Shown here piece after piece: positions 35,406-44,906 of a stretch of DNA of 64,000 nucleotides. Positions within the stretch are counted from its first letter, which is position 1. The number at the start of each line of letters is the position of its first letter. Source of the stretch: Longimicrobiales bacterium (lineage in GTDB: Bacteria; Gemmatimonadota; Gemmatimonadetes; Longimicrobiales; Gaopeijiaceae); assembly GCA_028284495.1 (NCBI GenBank), contig JANQRP010000028.1:1-64000 (forward strand). Reading direction: 5' to 3'. The position numbers and the translations under genes are program-made. Below the pieces are notes generated by a model. The model was not told the DNA's origin and searched no databases. It saw nothing but the letters and a program-made list of their open reading frames with translations.

Positions 35406-36293
35406 TCAGGCGCCGAGCGCGTCCCGGATCAGACCGCCGATGTCGGACGGACGCTCCGCGACCGCGATCCCGTTCTGCTCGAAGACCTCCATCTTCTCCG
35501 CCGCCGTGCCCGCGGAGCCGGAGATGATCGCGCCCGCGTGGCCCATGCGGCGCCCCGGAGGCGCGGTCTGACCCGCGATGAAGCCAACCACCGGAACGTC
35601 GACGTGCTCCTTCACGAACTCCGCGGCCTCCTGCTCGTCGGTGCCGCCGATCTCGCCGATCATGACGATCGCCTTCGTGTCCGGGTCGTTCCGGAACGCG
35701 TCCAGACAGTCGATGAACTTCGTGCCGATGAGAGGGTCGCCGCCGATCCCGACGCACGTGGTCTGTCCGATGCCGTTCTGGGTCAGCTGGTAGACGGCCT
35801 CGTACGTCAGCGTACCGGAGCGCGAGACCACGCCGACGGGGCCCGGCGTGACGATCGAGCCCGGAAGGATGCCGACCTTCGACGTGCCCGGCGTGATGAG
35901 GCCCGGACAGTTCGGCCCGAGCACCCGCGACCCGCAGTCCTCCGCGTACGCGTGGGCGCGGGCCATGTCGAGCACCGGAATCCCCTCGGTGATCGCCACG
36001 ATCAGCGGGACGCCGGCGTCGGCGGCCTCCATGATCGCGCTGGCCGCGAAGGCCGGGGGGACGTAGATGACGGAGCAGTTGGGTGCGGTCTGTTCGACCG
36101 CCTGCTCCATCGTGTCGAAGATCGGCACCTGCTCGCCGTTCGGCCCCTCGAACGTCTGCCCGCCCTTCCCGGGGGTGACGCCGGCCACGACGTTCGTGCC
36201 GTACTCCATCATCTGGGTCGCGTGGAAGGACCCGTCGCGCCCGGTGATCCCCTGGATCACGAGGCGGGTGGCGTCATCGATGAAAATCGACAT
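35406..36293 (-). CDS. sucD: Succinyl-CoA ligase alpha subunit
   Basis: 295 residues. The N-terminal Rossmann part ([21 protein letters not shown]) binds CoA, and the phosphorylated histidine sits in [18 protein letters not shown]. With SucC it makes succinate and ATP or GTP from succinyl-CoA. It follows sucC by 14 bases, in the usual C-then-D order. Confidence 0.97.
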   Translation of the reverse strand: MSIFIDDATRLVIQGITGRDGSFHATQMMEYGTNVVAGVTPGKGGQTFEGPNGEQVPIFDTMEQAVEQTAPNCSVIYVPPAFAASAIMEAADAGVPLIVAITEGIPVLDMARAHAYAEDCGSRVLGPNCPGLITPGTSKVGILPGSIVTPGPVGVVSRSGTLTYEAVYQLTQNGIGQTTCVGIGGDPLIGTKFIDCLDAFRNDPDTKAIVMIGEIGGTDEQEAAEFVKEHVDVPVVGFIAGQTAPPGRRMGHAGAIISGSAGTAAEKMEVFEQNGIAVAERPSDIGGLIRDALGA

Positions 36294-36307
36294 TCGTCGG
36301 GACTCCC

Positions 36308-37459
36308 TCAGGCGCCCGCAGGCGCGGCTGCGGTGGCGAGGTCGACCGCCTTCTTCACGACCTCGTCCATCGTTGAATAGGCTTCGAATCCGGCGTCGGA
36401 GAGGATCTTCAGCGCGATCTCCTCGTTGGTGCCGGTGAGTCGGATCACGATCGGCACGTCGATCTCGATCTGATCGAGCGCCTCGATGATGCCGTTCGCG
36501 ACGTCGTCGGTCCGGGTGATGCCGCCGAAGATGTTGAACAGGATCACCTTCACCGCCGGGTCGGCGGTGATGATCTTCAGCGCGTTGACCACCTTCTCGG
36601 GATTCGACGACCCGCCGATGTCCAGGAAGTTCGCAGGCTCGCCGCCGTAGAACTTCACGAGGTCCATCGTGGCCATGGCAAGGCCCGCGCCGTTCACGCA
36701 GCAGCCGACGTTGCCGTCGAGCTTGATGAAGGTCAGTCCGGCCTCGCGCGCCGCCGTCTCCGCCTCGGGCTCGGAGGAGGTGTCGCGGTACTCCGCGATC
36801 TCAGGACGCCGGAAGAGCTCGTTGTCGTCGATCGAGACCTTCGCGTCGATCGCCTTCACCTCGCCCGACGGCGTGGTGATGAGCGGGTTGATCTCGGCCA
36901 AGCTCGCGCCGGCGTTCACGAAGGCCGTGTACAGCTGCGACATGATCTTCGCCGCCTGGCGCTGGAGCTTCGGGTCGTCGTAGAGCGCAACGCCGAGCTG
37001 GTACGCCTGGTGCGGGAGAAGACCATAGCGCGGATCCACGTCCAGCTTCCGGATCGCGTCGGGGTTCTCGTCCGCGACCTGCTCGATGTCGACGCCGCCC
37101 TCGGCGCTGACCATGAACATCGGCGCCTGGGTCTCGCGATTCACGAGCACCGCGGCGTAGGCCTCCGTGTCGATGTCCTCGCCCGGCGTGACGAGCACCT
37201 TCTCGACCGTCAGCCCCTTGATGTCCATCCCCAGGATGTTGGACGCATGGTCACGCGCTTCCTCGGGGGTCTTCGCGAGCTTCACGCCGCCCGCCTTGCC
37301 ACGGCCACCGGTGTGCACCTGGGCCTTCACGACGACGAGGCCGCCGATCTCGCGCGCGATCTCCTCCGCCTGTTCGGGGGTGGTCGCGACCTTCCCGGGC
37401 GGGACGGGAATTCCCGCGCCCCGGAAGATCTCCTTGGCCTGATATTCGTGGAGATCCAT
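36308..37459 (-). CDS. sucC: Succinyl-CoA ligase beta subunit
   Basis: 383 residues, ATP-grasp. [48 protein letters not shown]-type [11 protein letters not shown] and [19 protein letters not shown] are SucC landmarks. Residues giving ATP or GTP preference were not judged. A 112-base gap separates it from the UPF0182 gene upstream; this gap likely holds the sucCD promoter, though no clear -35/-10 pair stands out. Confidence 0.97.
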   Translation of the reverse strand: MDLHEYQAKEIFRGAGIPVPPGKVATTPEQAEEIAREIGGLVVVKAQVHTGGRGKAGGVKLAKTPEEARDHASNILGMDIKGLTVEKVLVTPGEDIDTEAYAAVLVNRETQAPMFMVSAEGGVDIEQVADENPDAIRKLDVDPRYGLLPHQAYQLGVALYDDPKLQRQAAKIMSQLYTAFVNAGASLAEINPLITTPSGEVKAIDAKVSIDDNELFRRPEIAEYRDTSSEPEAETAAREAGLTFIKLDGNVGCCVNGAGLAMATMDLVKFYGGEPANFLDIGGSSNPEKVVNALKIITADPAVKVILFNIFGGITRTDDVANGIIEALDQIEIDVPIVIRLTGTNEEIALKILSDAGFEAYSTMDEVVKKAVDLATAAAPAGA

Positions 37460-37571
37460 TCGGCGTGTGCGTTTGTCGTGATGGTGTGGATGTCGAGGGA
37501 CCCGGCCCGATCGGCCGAGCCCCGGAAGCTACCGAGGGCCCTACCCGCGTTCAACCGACCGAGCGACCGGC

Positions 37572-40367
37572 TCAGCCGTCTTCGCCGCCGCCTCCCCCGC
37601 GGGGCGCGCCGCCGCTCGACAGGAGCCGCCGCAACCGGTCGAGCGCCTCGCCGAAGCCGGCGTAGTCGCCGGCGCGGAGCCGTTCCTCCGCCAGGTCGAG
37701 CAGGCGGAGCCCCTCGGCGGGGATCCCCGCGGCGGCGATCGGAACGTCGGCACCGGGGTCGAGCGCCTCCGCGCCCGGTCGGTCGAGCCCCGCCGGCGGC
37801 TCGGCACCGGAAAGCGCGAGAATCGCCTCGCCCAGCCGCTCCCGCATCGCGACGCGGCGCCCGTCGCTCACGACGAACCGTCGGAGCTCCGGGATCGCAC
37901 CCTCCTCCGCCGCCAGGAAGATCGGCTCCATGTAGATGACCCGGTCGCCGACGGGCATCGCGTGCAGGTGCCCCGTCCAGACGCGGCTGCCGCCGGTGCG
38001 CCACAGCGAGAACTGCTGCGAGATCGCAGGGTCCTGCTCGATCAGCGCCTCGACCTGTGCCGGACCCGAGACCTGCTCCTCGACCGGCAGATCGAAGAGC
38101 CGCAGGCGGGGCGTGCCGTCGGGCTCGAACCGACCCGCGAGGATCCCGGTGAGGTTCTGACGACCCGCCGGCACGAAGACGGTACTGATCTGGAACGTGG
38201 GCTCGTCGTCGTCGGGCATCCGGAAGACCCCGTACTCGGGCTGGTACGCCACGGGAGTCGTCGGATTCTGCGCGAGTTCCTGCGGCGTATCCCAGCGATC
38301 CTGCTGGCCGAAGAACACGGCGGGATCGCTCTGGTGGTATTGCAGGAGTACCGCCGACTGGAGCGCGATCAGGCTACGTGCGTAGCGGAGGTGCGACCGC
38401 AGGCCGTCCGGCATCTCGTCGAGCGGTCGGAAGAGTTCGGGGTACGAACGGCGCCACGCCTCAAGCAGCGGATCGGCCTCGTCGACGACGTAGAAGCCGA
38501 CCTCCCCCGTCACCGCATCGACCGTGACCTTCACCGAATTCCGGGCGTAGGCCACTGGCCGCAGCCGGGAGTCGAGCTCCGCCGGTTCGGCGAGCGGAAA
38601 GTAGGCCGTGGCCGTGTACGCCTCGAGGATCCAGGTGACCCTGCCGTCGTGGACCACCGGATACGGCGCCTCGGGATACCGGAGGAAGGGCGCGATCCGG
38701 TTCACCCGTTCCTGGACGCTCCGCTCGAGGATCACGCGGCTTTCCGGCGTGACCTCGCCCGCCAAGAGGATGTTCGCGTCGCCCAGCGACCAGGCGAGCG
38801 CCGCCTTGCGGAGCAGGCCCCCGGCGGCGATCCCGTCGGGGAAGTCCACGCCCGGCGTTCCGCGCGAGCCGTCGGGGGCGGTGTAGCTCGAGTCCGTCGC
38901 GTTCACCACCGCATACGGGAGCGCCGGCCGGGTGCGTGACCCGATGAAGATCGACTGCCGGTCGAGCCTCACCGGCGAGCCCTCGGCCGCGACCGTCGGA
39001 ATGCCGTCGAGCAGCATCTGCGGCCGGCCCTGGTCGGTGCGGCCCGTCAGATCCACGGCCACGACGCCGTTCCCGACCACGAAGCGCTCGACGAGGTGCT
39101 GGTTCTGCCAGTTGGGATCATCGATCCGGCTCTGGTCCACCTCGCGCACCGCGAGCCCGATCATCCGTTCGCCGTCCGGGGTGGCGTACCGATCGAACTC
39201 CACCACCGGGAAGTCGTAGTACTCGAACCGCGCGTCCACCTCGTTGAACGTCGTCCGGAGCGTCGACTGGGTCCACACCGGGAGCCGCGCGAGCTGATCG
39301 GCCCCGGCGGCCCAGTCCACGGGCCCGTCGGCGAACGCCTCGTAGTCCGATCGCTCCAGCGCGTCCAGCGCATACGCGAGGCGGGTGAAGCGGATGTTGT
39401 GCTCGATGAACGGCCGCTCGCGCGCGAGCTCGTTGGGTACGACCTGGAACCGCTGCACGAGCGCCGGCCAGACCTGGCCCACGACCACGCCGCCCAGGAG
39501 CAGCCCGCCGACTCCGGCAGCGACGAAGAGGAAGCGGGCTCGCCACGCTCCGAAGAACACGCCGACCGCGGCGAGGAGCGCGAGCCCGGCCTCGATCCGG
39601 AGCGCCGGGAGGCGCGCCTGCGCGTCTGTGAAGCCGAAGATGTTCTGAACGTCCGACGAGCCGAACATCAGCTGCAGCGGACGGTTCATTCCGTAGCGCG
39701 CCGCGAGTAGCAGCAGGAACACCGCCGCGATCGTCCCGAGGTGCTTCCGCGCCCGTTCCTCGATCCCGACGCCGTCCTGCGCGAGCTGCAGGGCGCCCGT
39801 GGCCGCGTACCCGGCGAGAACCAGCGTGAAGAGCAGGAAGCCGAGTAGCAGCGCGAAGGCGATCCCCCAGCGGAGCAGCGGCAGCGTGAACACGTAGAAC
39901 GAGACGTCGGCGCCGAGGAACGGATCGCTCACGCCCCACTCGACACGGTTGCTCCACAGAAGCAGGTCGCGTCCGAGGTTCTCCGGGACCACCGCCCCGA
40001 ACCAGAGACCGAGCAGCGCGCTGAACACCAGGACTCCGGTCGCGATGAACCGCGCCGGAAGGCGCTCCGAGATCTCGATGTTCCCGAACCGCCGCCGAAT
40101 CTGGATCGTGCCGAGCGACGCGGCGACGGGTCGGAGGTTGAGCGCGAAGAGCGCCGCGACCAGGACGCCCACGACGACGCGGACGCCCCAGATCCACACG
40201 AGGTCGCGGGTCAGGACCTGCAGGTACCCCTCGCTGGTGAACCAGAGCACGTCGACCCAGAGGTTGGTCGCCACCCGGGTGGCGAGCAGGACGAACCCGA
40301 ACAGCAGCAGCGCCGCCACGACGATCCGGCCTCGACGCAGCCCGGGTCCGGGGGAATCCGTGGCCAT
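37572..40367 (-). CDS. UPF0182 family membrane protein
   Basis: 931 residues. About seven membrane segments fill the first 330 residues (VAALLLFGFVLLATRVAT, VVVGVLVAALFALNL, GVLVFSALLGLWFGAVVP and others), followed by a long soluble region with WTQSTLRTTFNEVDARFEYY and PDGERMIGLAVREVDQ. This matches the conserved UPF0182/COG1615 family, whose function is unknown. A low-complexity C terminus ends in glycines and acidic residues. It starts 3 bases after the phosphohexomutase gene and is probably in the same transcript. Confidence 0.9.
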   Translation of the reverse strand: MATDSPGPGLRRGRIVVAALLLFGFVLLATRVATNLWVDVLWFTSEGYLQVLTRDLVWIWGVRVVVGVLVAALFALNLRPVAASLGTIQIRRRFGNIEISERLPARFIATGVLVFSALLGLWFGAVVPENLGRDLLLWSNRVEWGVSDPFLGADVSFYVFTLPLLRWGIAFALLLGFLLFTLVLAGYAATGALQLAQDGVGIEERARKHLGTIAAVFLLLLAARYGMNRPLQLMFGSSDVQNIFGFTDAQARLPALRIEAGLALLAAVGVFFGAWRARFLFVAAGVGGLLLGGVVVGQVWPALVQRFQVVPNELARERPFIEHNIRFTRLAYALDALERSDYEAFADGPVDWAAGADQLARLPVWTQSTLRTTFNEVDARFEYYDFPVVEFDRYATPDGERMIGLAVREVDQSRIDDPNWQNQHLVERFVVGNGVVAVDLTGRTDQGRPQMLLDGIPTVAAEGSPVRLDRQSIFIGSRTRPALPYAVVNATDSSYTAPDGSRGTPGVDFPDGIAAGGLLRKAALAWSLGDANILLAGEVTPESRVILERSVQERVNRIAPFLRYPEAPYPVVHDGRVTWILEAYTATAYFPLAEPAELDSRLRPVAYARNSVKVTVDAVTGEVGFYVVDEADPLLEAWRRSYPELFRPLDEMPDGLRSHLRYARSLIALQSAVLLQYHQSDPAVFFGQQDRWDTPQELAQNPTTPVAYQPEYGVFRMPDDDEPTFQISTVFVPAGRQNLTGILAGRFEPDGTPRLRLFDLPVEEQVSGPAQVEALIEQDPAISQQFSLWRTGGSRVWTGHLHAMPVGDRVIYMEPIFLAAEEGAIPELRRFVVSDGRRVAMRERLGEAILALSGAEPPAGLDRPGAEALDPGADVPIAAAGIPAEGLRLLDLAEERLRAGDYAGFGEALDRLRRLLSSGGAPRGGGGGEDG

Positions 40368-40369
40368 GC

Positions 40370-41779
40370 TCAGATGTCCACCCGGATGCCCCGTGTTTCG
40401 AGCCAGGACTCGACCTCACGGCGGATCTCGTCGCGTCGCTCGGCGGTTCGTGCCTCGTAGCGCGCCACGAGCACCGGCTGCGTGTTGGACGCCCGGATCA
40501 GACCCCACCCGTCGCCGAAGAGGATCCGCGCTCCGTCCACGTCGATGACGTCGTACCGCTCCCGGAAGTGGGCGAGGGCGGCGTCCACGATGTCGAACTT
40601 CTCCTCCTCGGCGACCTCGATCCGAAGCTCCGGCGTGGAGACGAAGCGCGGGAACTCCGCGACGCGCTCGGAGAGCGCGCGATCGGACCGCGCCACGATG
40701 TCGATCAGGTGGCACGCGTCGTACAGCGCGTCGTCGAAGCCGAGGTAGTCGTCGCCGCCGACGCAGATGTGTCCGGAGAGTTCGCCGGCGAGCGGCGCGT
40801 CCTCCTCCTTCATCTTCTGCTTCATGAGCGAGTGCCCCGTCTTCCACATGATGGGCTCGCCGCCTGCCGCCTCGAACACCTCCGGCAGCACCTGCGAGCA
40901 CTTCACGTCGAATACGAGCTTCTGTCCGGCCCCCTTCCGCTCGAGCAGGTCGAGGCCGAAGAGCAGCAGGATCACGTCGCCCCGCACGACATCGCCGTTC
41001 TCGTCCACGGCGCCGATGCGGTCGGCGTCGCCGTCGAAGGCGATGCCCAGCTCCGCTCCCGTCTCGCGGACCTTCGCGATCATGTCGATCAGGTACTCGT
41101 CGACCGTCGGGTCGGGGTGGTGGTTGGGGAAGGTGCCGTCGGACTCGCAGTAGAGCGGTACGACGTCCGCGCCGAGCTCCTCGAGCATCCGCACCGCGAC
41201 CAGCGCTCCACTGCCGTTGCCGCAGTCGACGACGACCTTGACCGGCCGGGGCAGATCGAAGCGTCCGACCACGTCGGCGACGTAGGCGTCGTAGACGTCG
41301 AGGATGGTGAGGTCCCCGGCCCCATCGGCGTCGTGGAAGTCCGCGCCTTCGATACGGGTCCGCACCTCCTGGATCCGGTCGCCGTACACGGACGCACCCA
41401 TCGACATCTTGATCCCGTTCCACTCGGGCGGGTTGTGCGAACCCGTGACCTGGATCGCGCCGTCGGGGCCGCCGGGGACGACCTCGTGACCGAGCGACTT
41501 CTCGGCCCACCACACCATCGGCGTGGGGACCGTGCCGATGTCCACGACGTTCGCTCCGGAGGCGCGAAGCCCCTCGATCAGCGCGGAGGCGAGCTCCGGC
41601 GACGAGGGCCGATTGTCGCGGCCCACCACCACGGTCGGGCCGGACGGTGGGACGTCCGCGTCGCGGAGCATGGTCGCGAAGGCGCGCCCAACGCCGCGAG
41701 CGACGTCCGCGTCGAGGTCCTCCCCGACGATGCCACGGATGTCGTACTGCCGGAAGATTCGGGCGGAGGGTGCACTCAT
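40370..41779 (-). CDS. Phosphomannomutase/phosphoglucomutase
   Basis: 469 residues. The phosphorylated serine is S114 in VTGSHNPPEWNGIKMSMG, the metal loop is GIAFDGDADRIGAVDENG, the sugar-binding loop GELSGHICVGGDDYLGFDDA and the phosphate-binding loop RASNTQPVLVARYEA. The set matches the dual-specificity ManB/AlgC group, which interconverts hexose 6- and 1-phosphates for cell-surface sugars. The sugar loop is longer than usual (HICVGGDDY). It starts the UPF0182-containing transcript. Confidence 0.93.
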   Translation of the reverse strand: MSAPSARIFRQYDIRGIVGEDLDADVARGVGRAFATMLRDADVPPSGPTVVVGRDNRPSSPELASALIEGLRASGANVVDIGTVPTPMVWWAEKSLGHEVVPGGPDGAIQVTGSHNPPEWNGIKMSMGASVYGDRIQEVRTRIEGADFHDADGAGDLTILDVYDAYVADVVGRFDLPRPVKVVVDCGNGSGALVAVRMLEELGADVVPLYCESDGTFPNHHPDPTVDEYLIDMIAKVRETGAELGIAFDGDADRIGAVDENGDVVRGDVILLLFGLDLLERKGAGQKLVFDVKCSQVLPEVFEAAGGEPIMWKTGHSLMKQKMKEEDAPLAGELSGHICVGGDDYLGFDDALYDACHLIDIVARSDRALSERVAEFPRFVSTPELRIEVAEEEKFDIVDAALAHFRERYDVIDVDGARILFGDGWGLIRASNTQPVLVARYEARTAERRDEIRREVESWLETRGIRVDI

Positions 41780-41804
41780 CGGACGGGCCGGGTCGGAGGG
41801 CGGA

Positions 41805-43334
41805 TCAAGGGATCAGGGACGCGAGCGCCTCTGGGAAGGCGGAGACGGCGGCCACCGAGGTCTGCGCGAAGTCCATCGTCGCGGCCGGGAAGACCCCGAG
41901 AAGGATCAGCGCGGCCGCGCCGGCCCCCAGTGCGAAGCGCATCGGGAGCGGCACGAACAGCTCGCCGTTCCGCGAGGGATCGCGGGCGTCGCGCATCCAC
42001 ACGTACCACGCGAGTCGAAGGTAGTAGTAGTACGACACGACCGTCATGAGCACGAGGACGATCGAGAGCACCCAGAGCCGCGAGTCCGCGGCCCCCTGCA
42101 GCAGGAAGATCTTCCCCATGAAGCCCGCCGTGCCGGGAAAGCCGGCCAGCGCGAGCAGGAACACGGTCAGGAAGACCGCCAGCATGGGATTGGAAGCTCC
42201 GAGTCCGGCGTAGTCGTCGATCTCGAGCGACTCCTCGCCCTGCCGGCCGACGATCACGACGACCGCGAAGGCGCCCATGTTCATGATCGCGTAGATCAGC
42301 AGGTAGAACAGCATCCCGGCCGACGCCCGGTCGTTGGCCGCGGCGAGCGCCACCATGAGGTATCCGGCGTGCGCGATGCTCGAGTACGCCAGCATCCGCT
42401 TCACGTTGAACTGCGCGAGGGCGAGGATGTTGGCCACCACCATCGTGACCGCCGCGATCCACCAGACGATGGGGTACCACGCCGCATAGGCACCCAGGAA
42501 TCCGACGAGGAAGACCCGGAAGAACGCCACGAACGCGGCCGCCTTGACCGCGACCGCCATGTACGCCGTCACCGGCGTGGGCGCGCCCTCGTAGACGTCG
42601 GGCGTCCACATGTGGAACGGGACGACGCCGACCTTGAACGCGAAGCCCACGGCGAGAAACGCGATCCCGAACAGCAGCAGCGTCTCCTGCGCCGCGCCCG
42701 TTCGGACCGCCTCGCCGATCGCATCGACGTTGGTCGTCCCGGTGGCTCCGTACACCAGGGCGAGGCCGTAGAGGAAGAACCCCGTCGAGAATGCGCCGAG
42801 TATGAAGTACTTGAGCCCCGCCTCCGCCGACCGCCGGTCGCGGCGGTTGAAGGCGGTGAGTGCGTAGACCGAGATCGACATCACCTCGAGGCCGAGGAAG
42901 ACGACGATGAGGTCCCGGGCACCCGCCATGAACATCGTCCCCGCCGTAGCGAAGAGGATCAGGGCGTAGTACTCCCCCGCCTGGAGTCGCTGACGATAGA
43001 CGTACGTGAACGACATCAGCACCGCGAGCGCCGCCGCGAGCAGGAAGATCCAGTTCGCGAAGAGGCGGAACTGATCCACCACGACCAGCCCGGCCGATCC
43101 GACCTCCGTGACCCCGTAGAGCCATCCGTTGGCAACGGCGGCGGCCACGATCCCGGCCAGCGTGAGGTACCCGAGGTCGTGCGACGGCATCTCCGCGGCC
43201 GCGTCTCCGGCCGAGGCGGGGTTCCGCTTGCCCGACACGCCCATGAGGAGGATCACGATTCCCCAGGCGCAGAGGATGAACTCGGGAAGTAGCGCCCACA
43301 CGTAGTCCAGCGTGGAGACGAAGTCGAGCGTCAT
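41805..43334 (-). CDS. nuoN: NADH-quinone oxidoreductase subunit N
   Basis: 509 residues, about 14 membrane segments. GLEVMSISVYALTAFNRRDR, GLKYFILGAFSTGFFLYG, VPFHMWTPDVYEGAPTPVTA and KRMLAYSSIAHAGYLMVAL are antiporter-like subunit motifs with the membrane lysines and glutamate. It is the last gene of the nuo operon and overlaps nuoM (ATGA). Confidence 0.96.
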   Translation of the reverse strand: MTLDFVSTLDYVWALLPEFILCAWGIVILLMGVSGKRNPASAGDAAAEMPSHDLGYLTLAGIVAAAVANGWLYGVTEVGSAGLVVVDQFRLFANWIFLLAAALAVLMSFTYVYRQRLQAGEYYALILFATAGTMFMAGARDLIVVFLGLEVMSISVYALTAFNRRDRRSAEAGLKYFILGAFSTGFFLYGLALVYGATGTTNVDAIGEAVRTGAAQETLLLFGIAFLAVGFAFKVGVVPFHMWTPDVYEGAPTPVTAYMAVAVKAAAFVAFFRVFLVGFLGAYAAWYPIVWWIAAVTMVVANILALAQFNVKRMLAYSSIAHAGYLMVALAAANDRASAGMLFYLLIYAIMNMGAFAVVVIVGRQGEESLEIDDYAGLGASNPMLAVFLTVFLLALAGFPGTAGFMGKIFLLQGAADSRLWVLSIVLVLMTVVSYYYYLRLAWYVWMRDARDPSRNGELFVPLPMRFALGAGAAALILLGVFPAATMDFAQTSVAAVSAFPEALASLIP

Positions 43335-44902
43335 CGGCCACCCTCCTCATCCGTATCCGTCGTGTCCATCCCGATCTCCACGGCCGGAGCCGGCGCCGCC
43401 GCCTCGACCCGCTCGAGCACGGCGCGGACCGTCGGTTCCGTCCGCTCGAACACCGCGTTCGGGAAGACCCCGAGCACGATCATCGCGGCCACGAGCGGGG
43501 CGAGCACCGCGATCTCGCGCCCGCTCAGATCCTCGACCTCGCGATTCTCGTCGCGGTCGAGGGCGTTGAAGAAGATCCGCTGGACCATCGGCAGCATGTA
43601 GTAGGCCGCGAAGATGACGCCGGTGGCCGCGATCACGCCCAGCACCGGGTGCGTCTCGAAGAGGCCGAGCAGCGCTAGGAACTCGCCCGGGAATCCGCTC
43701 GTGCCCGGCAGCCCGATCGAGGCGAGCGCGGTGATCACGAACGCCGTAGCCAGCCATGGCGCCGCCCGCCCGAGCCCGCCGAAGTCGGCGATCTCGCGGG
43801 TGTGCCGCCGTTCGTAGAGCATCCCGAGCAGCAGGAAGAGCGCACCGGTGCTCACGCCGTGCGCGATCATCACCATGATGGCCCCCTGCAGGCCGTTCAC
43901 CGTGAGGGCGAACACGCCCACGACCACGAAGCCCATGTGGGCTACCGAGGTGTACGCGACCAGCTTCTTGGCGTCCGGCTGCACCGCCGCGACCCAGGCG
44001 GCGTATACGATCCCGATCACGCCCAGGACGATCATCACCGTCACCACCGTCGGGTGCTGCGCCGCCTCGGGGAAGAACGGGAGGAGGAACCGGACGAAGC
44101 CGTACGTCCCCATCTTGAGCAGTACCGCGGCCAGCACCACGGAGCCCGGTGTCGGTGCCTGCACGTGGGCGTCCGGGAGCCACGTGTGGAGCGGGAAGAC
44201 CGGCACCTTGATCGCGAACGCGAGCGCGAAGGCGCTGAAGAGCCAGAGCTGCTCGTTGAGCGAGAGGTTCGCCTGCGCGAGGTCCGCGAAGGCGAAGCTG
44301 GCGTAGCCGAGGTCACCGCGCGTCTGAACGTACAGATAGAGGATCGCCACCAGCATCAGAAGCGACCCGAAGGCGGTGTACAGGAAGAACTTCACCGCCG
44401 CGTACACGCGCCGCTCCCCGCCCCAGATCCCGACGATGAAGTACATCGGGACGAGCGTGAGCTCGAAGAAGACGTAGAAGAGGAAGAGGTCGCTGGCCGC
44501 GAACACCCCGACCACGCCCGTCTGAAGCAGCAGCATGAGGGCGTAGAACCCCTTCTGCTTCGTCTCGATGTACCGGAACGACCCGAGGATCGCGAGCGGC
44601 ATCGTGAACGTCGTGAGCAGCACGAGCACCAGGCTCAGCCCGTCGAGGCCGAGGGCGTAGTCGATGCCCCAGGCATCGATCCACGGCGTGGACGAGGCGA
44701 ACTGGAGCTCGGCGCTGCCCGGCTCGAACGCGGACCAGAGGCCGAGGCTCAGGACGAACAGCGCCGTAGACACGCGGAAGGCCACGTGCTTCGCCTGCTC
44801 CTCGGAGGATGCCAGGACCCACGCCATTCCCACCAGCGGCAGCCAGACGAGCGCGTGGAGCACCCAGGCGTCGTACGCGACCGCGTTCAGTAGTGCCGTC
44901 AT
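43331..44902 (-). CDS. nuoM: NADH-quinone oxidoreductase subunit M
   Basis: 523 residues, about 14 membrane segments. FFELTLVPMYFIVGIWGGERR, PVFPLHTWLPDAHVQAPTPG and KKLVAYTSVAHMGFVVVG are typical of NuoM, a proton-pumping subunit. It follows nuoL by 4 bases. Confidence 0.96.
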   Translation of the reverse strand: MTALLNAVAYDAWVLHALVWLPLVGMAWVLASSEEQAKHVAFRVSTALFVLSLGLWSAFEPGSAELQFASSTPWIDAWGIDYALGLDGLSLVLVLLTTFTMPLAILGSFRYIETKQKGFYALMLLLQTGVVGVFAASDLFLFYVFFELTLVPMYFIVGIWGGERRVYAAVKFFLYTAFGSLLMLVAILYLYVQTRGDLGYASFAFADLAQANLSLNEQLWLFSAFALAFAIKVPVFPLHTWLPDAHVQAPTPGSVVLAAVLLKMGTYGFVRFLLPFFPEAAQHPTVVTVMIVLGVIGIVYAAWVAAVQPDAKKLVAYTSVAHMGFVVVGVFALTVNGLQGAIMVMIAHGVSTGALFLLLGMLYERRHTREIADFGGLGRAAPWLATAFVITALASIGLPGTSGFPGEFLALLGLFETHPVLGVIAATGVIFAAYYMLPMVQRIFFNALDRDENREVEDLSGREIAVLAPLVAAMIVLGVFPNAVFERTEPTVRAVLERVEAAAPAPAVEIGMDTTDTDEEGGR

Positions 44903-44906
44903 GAGA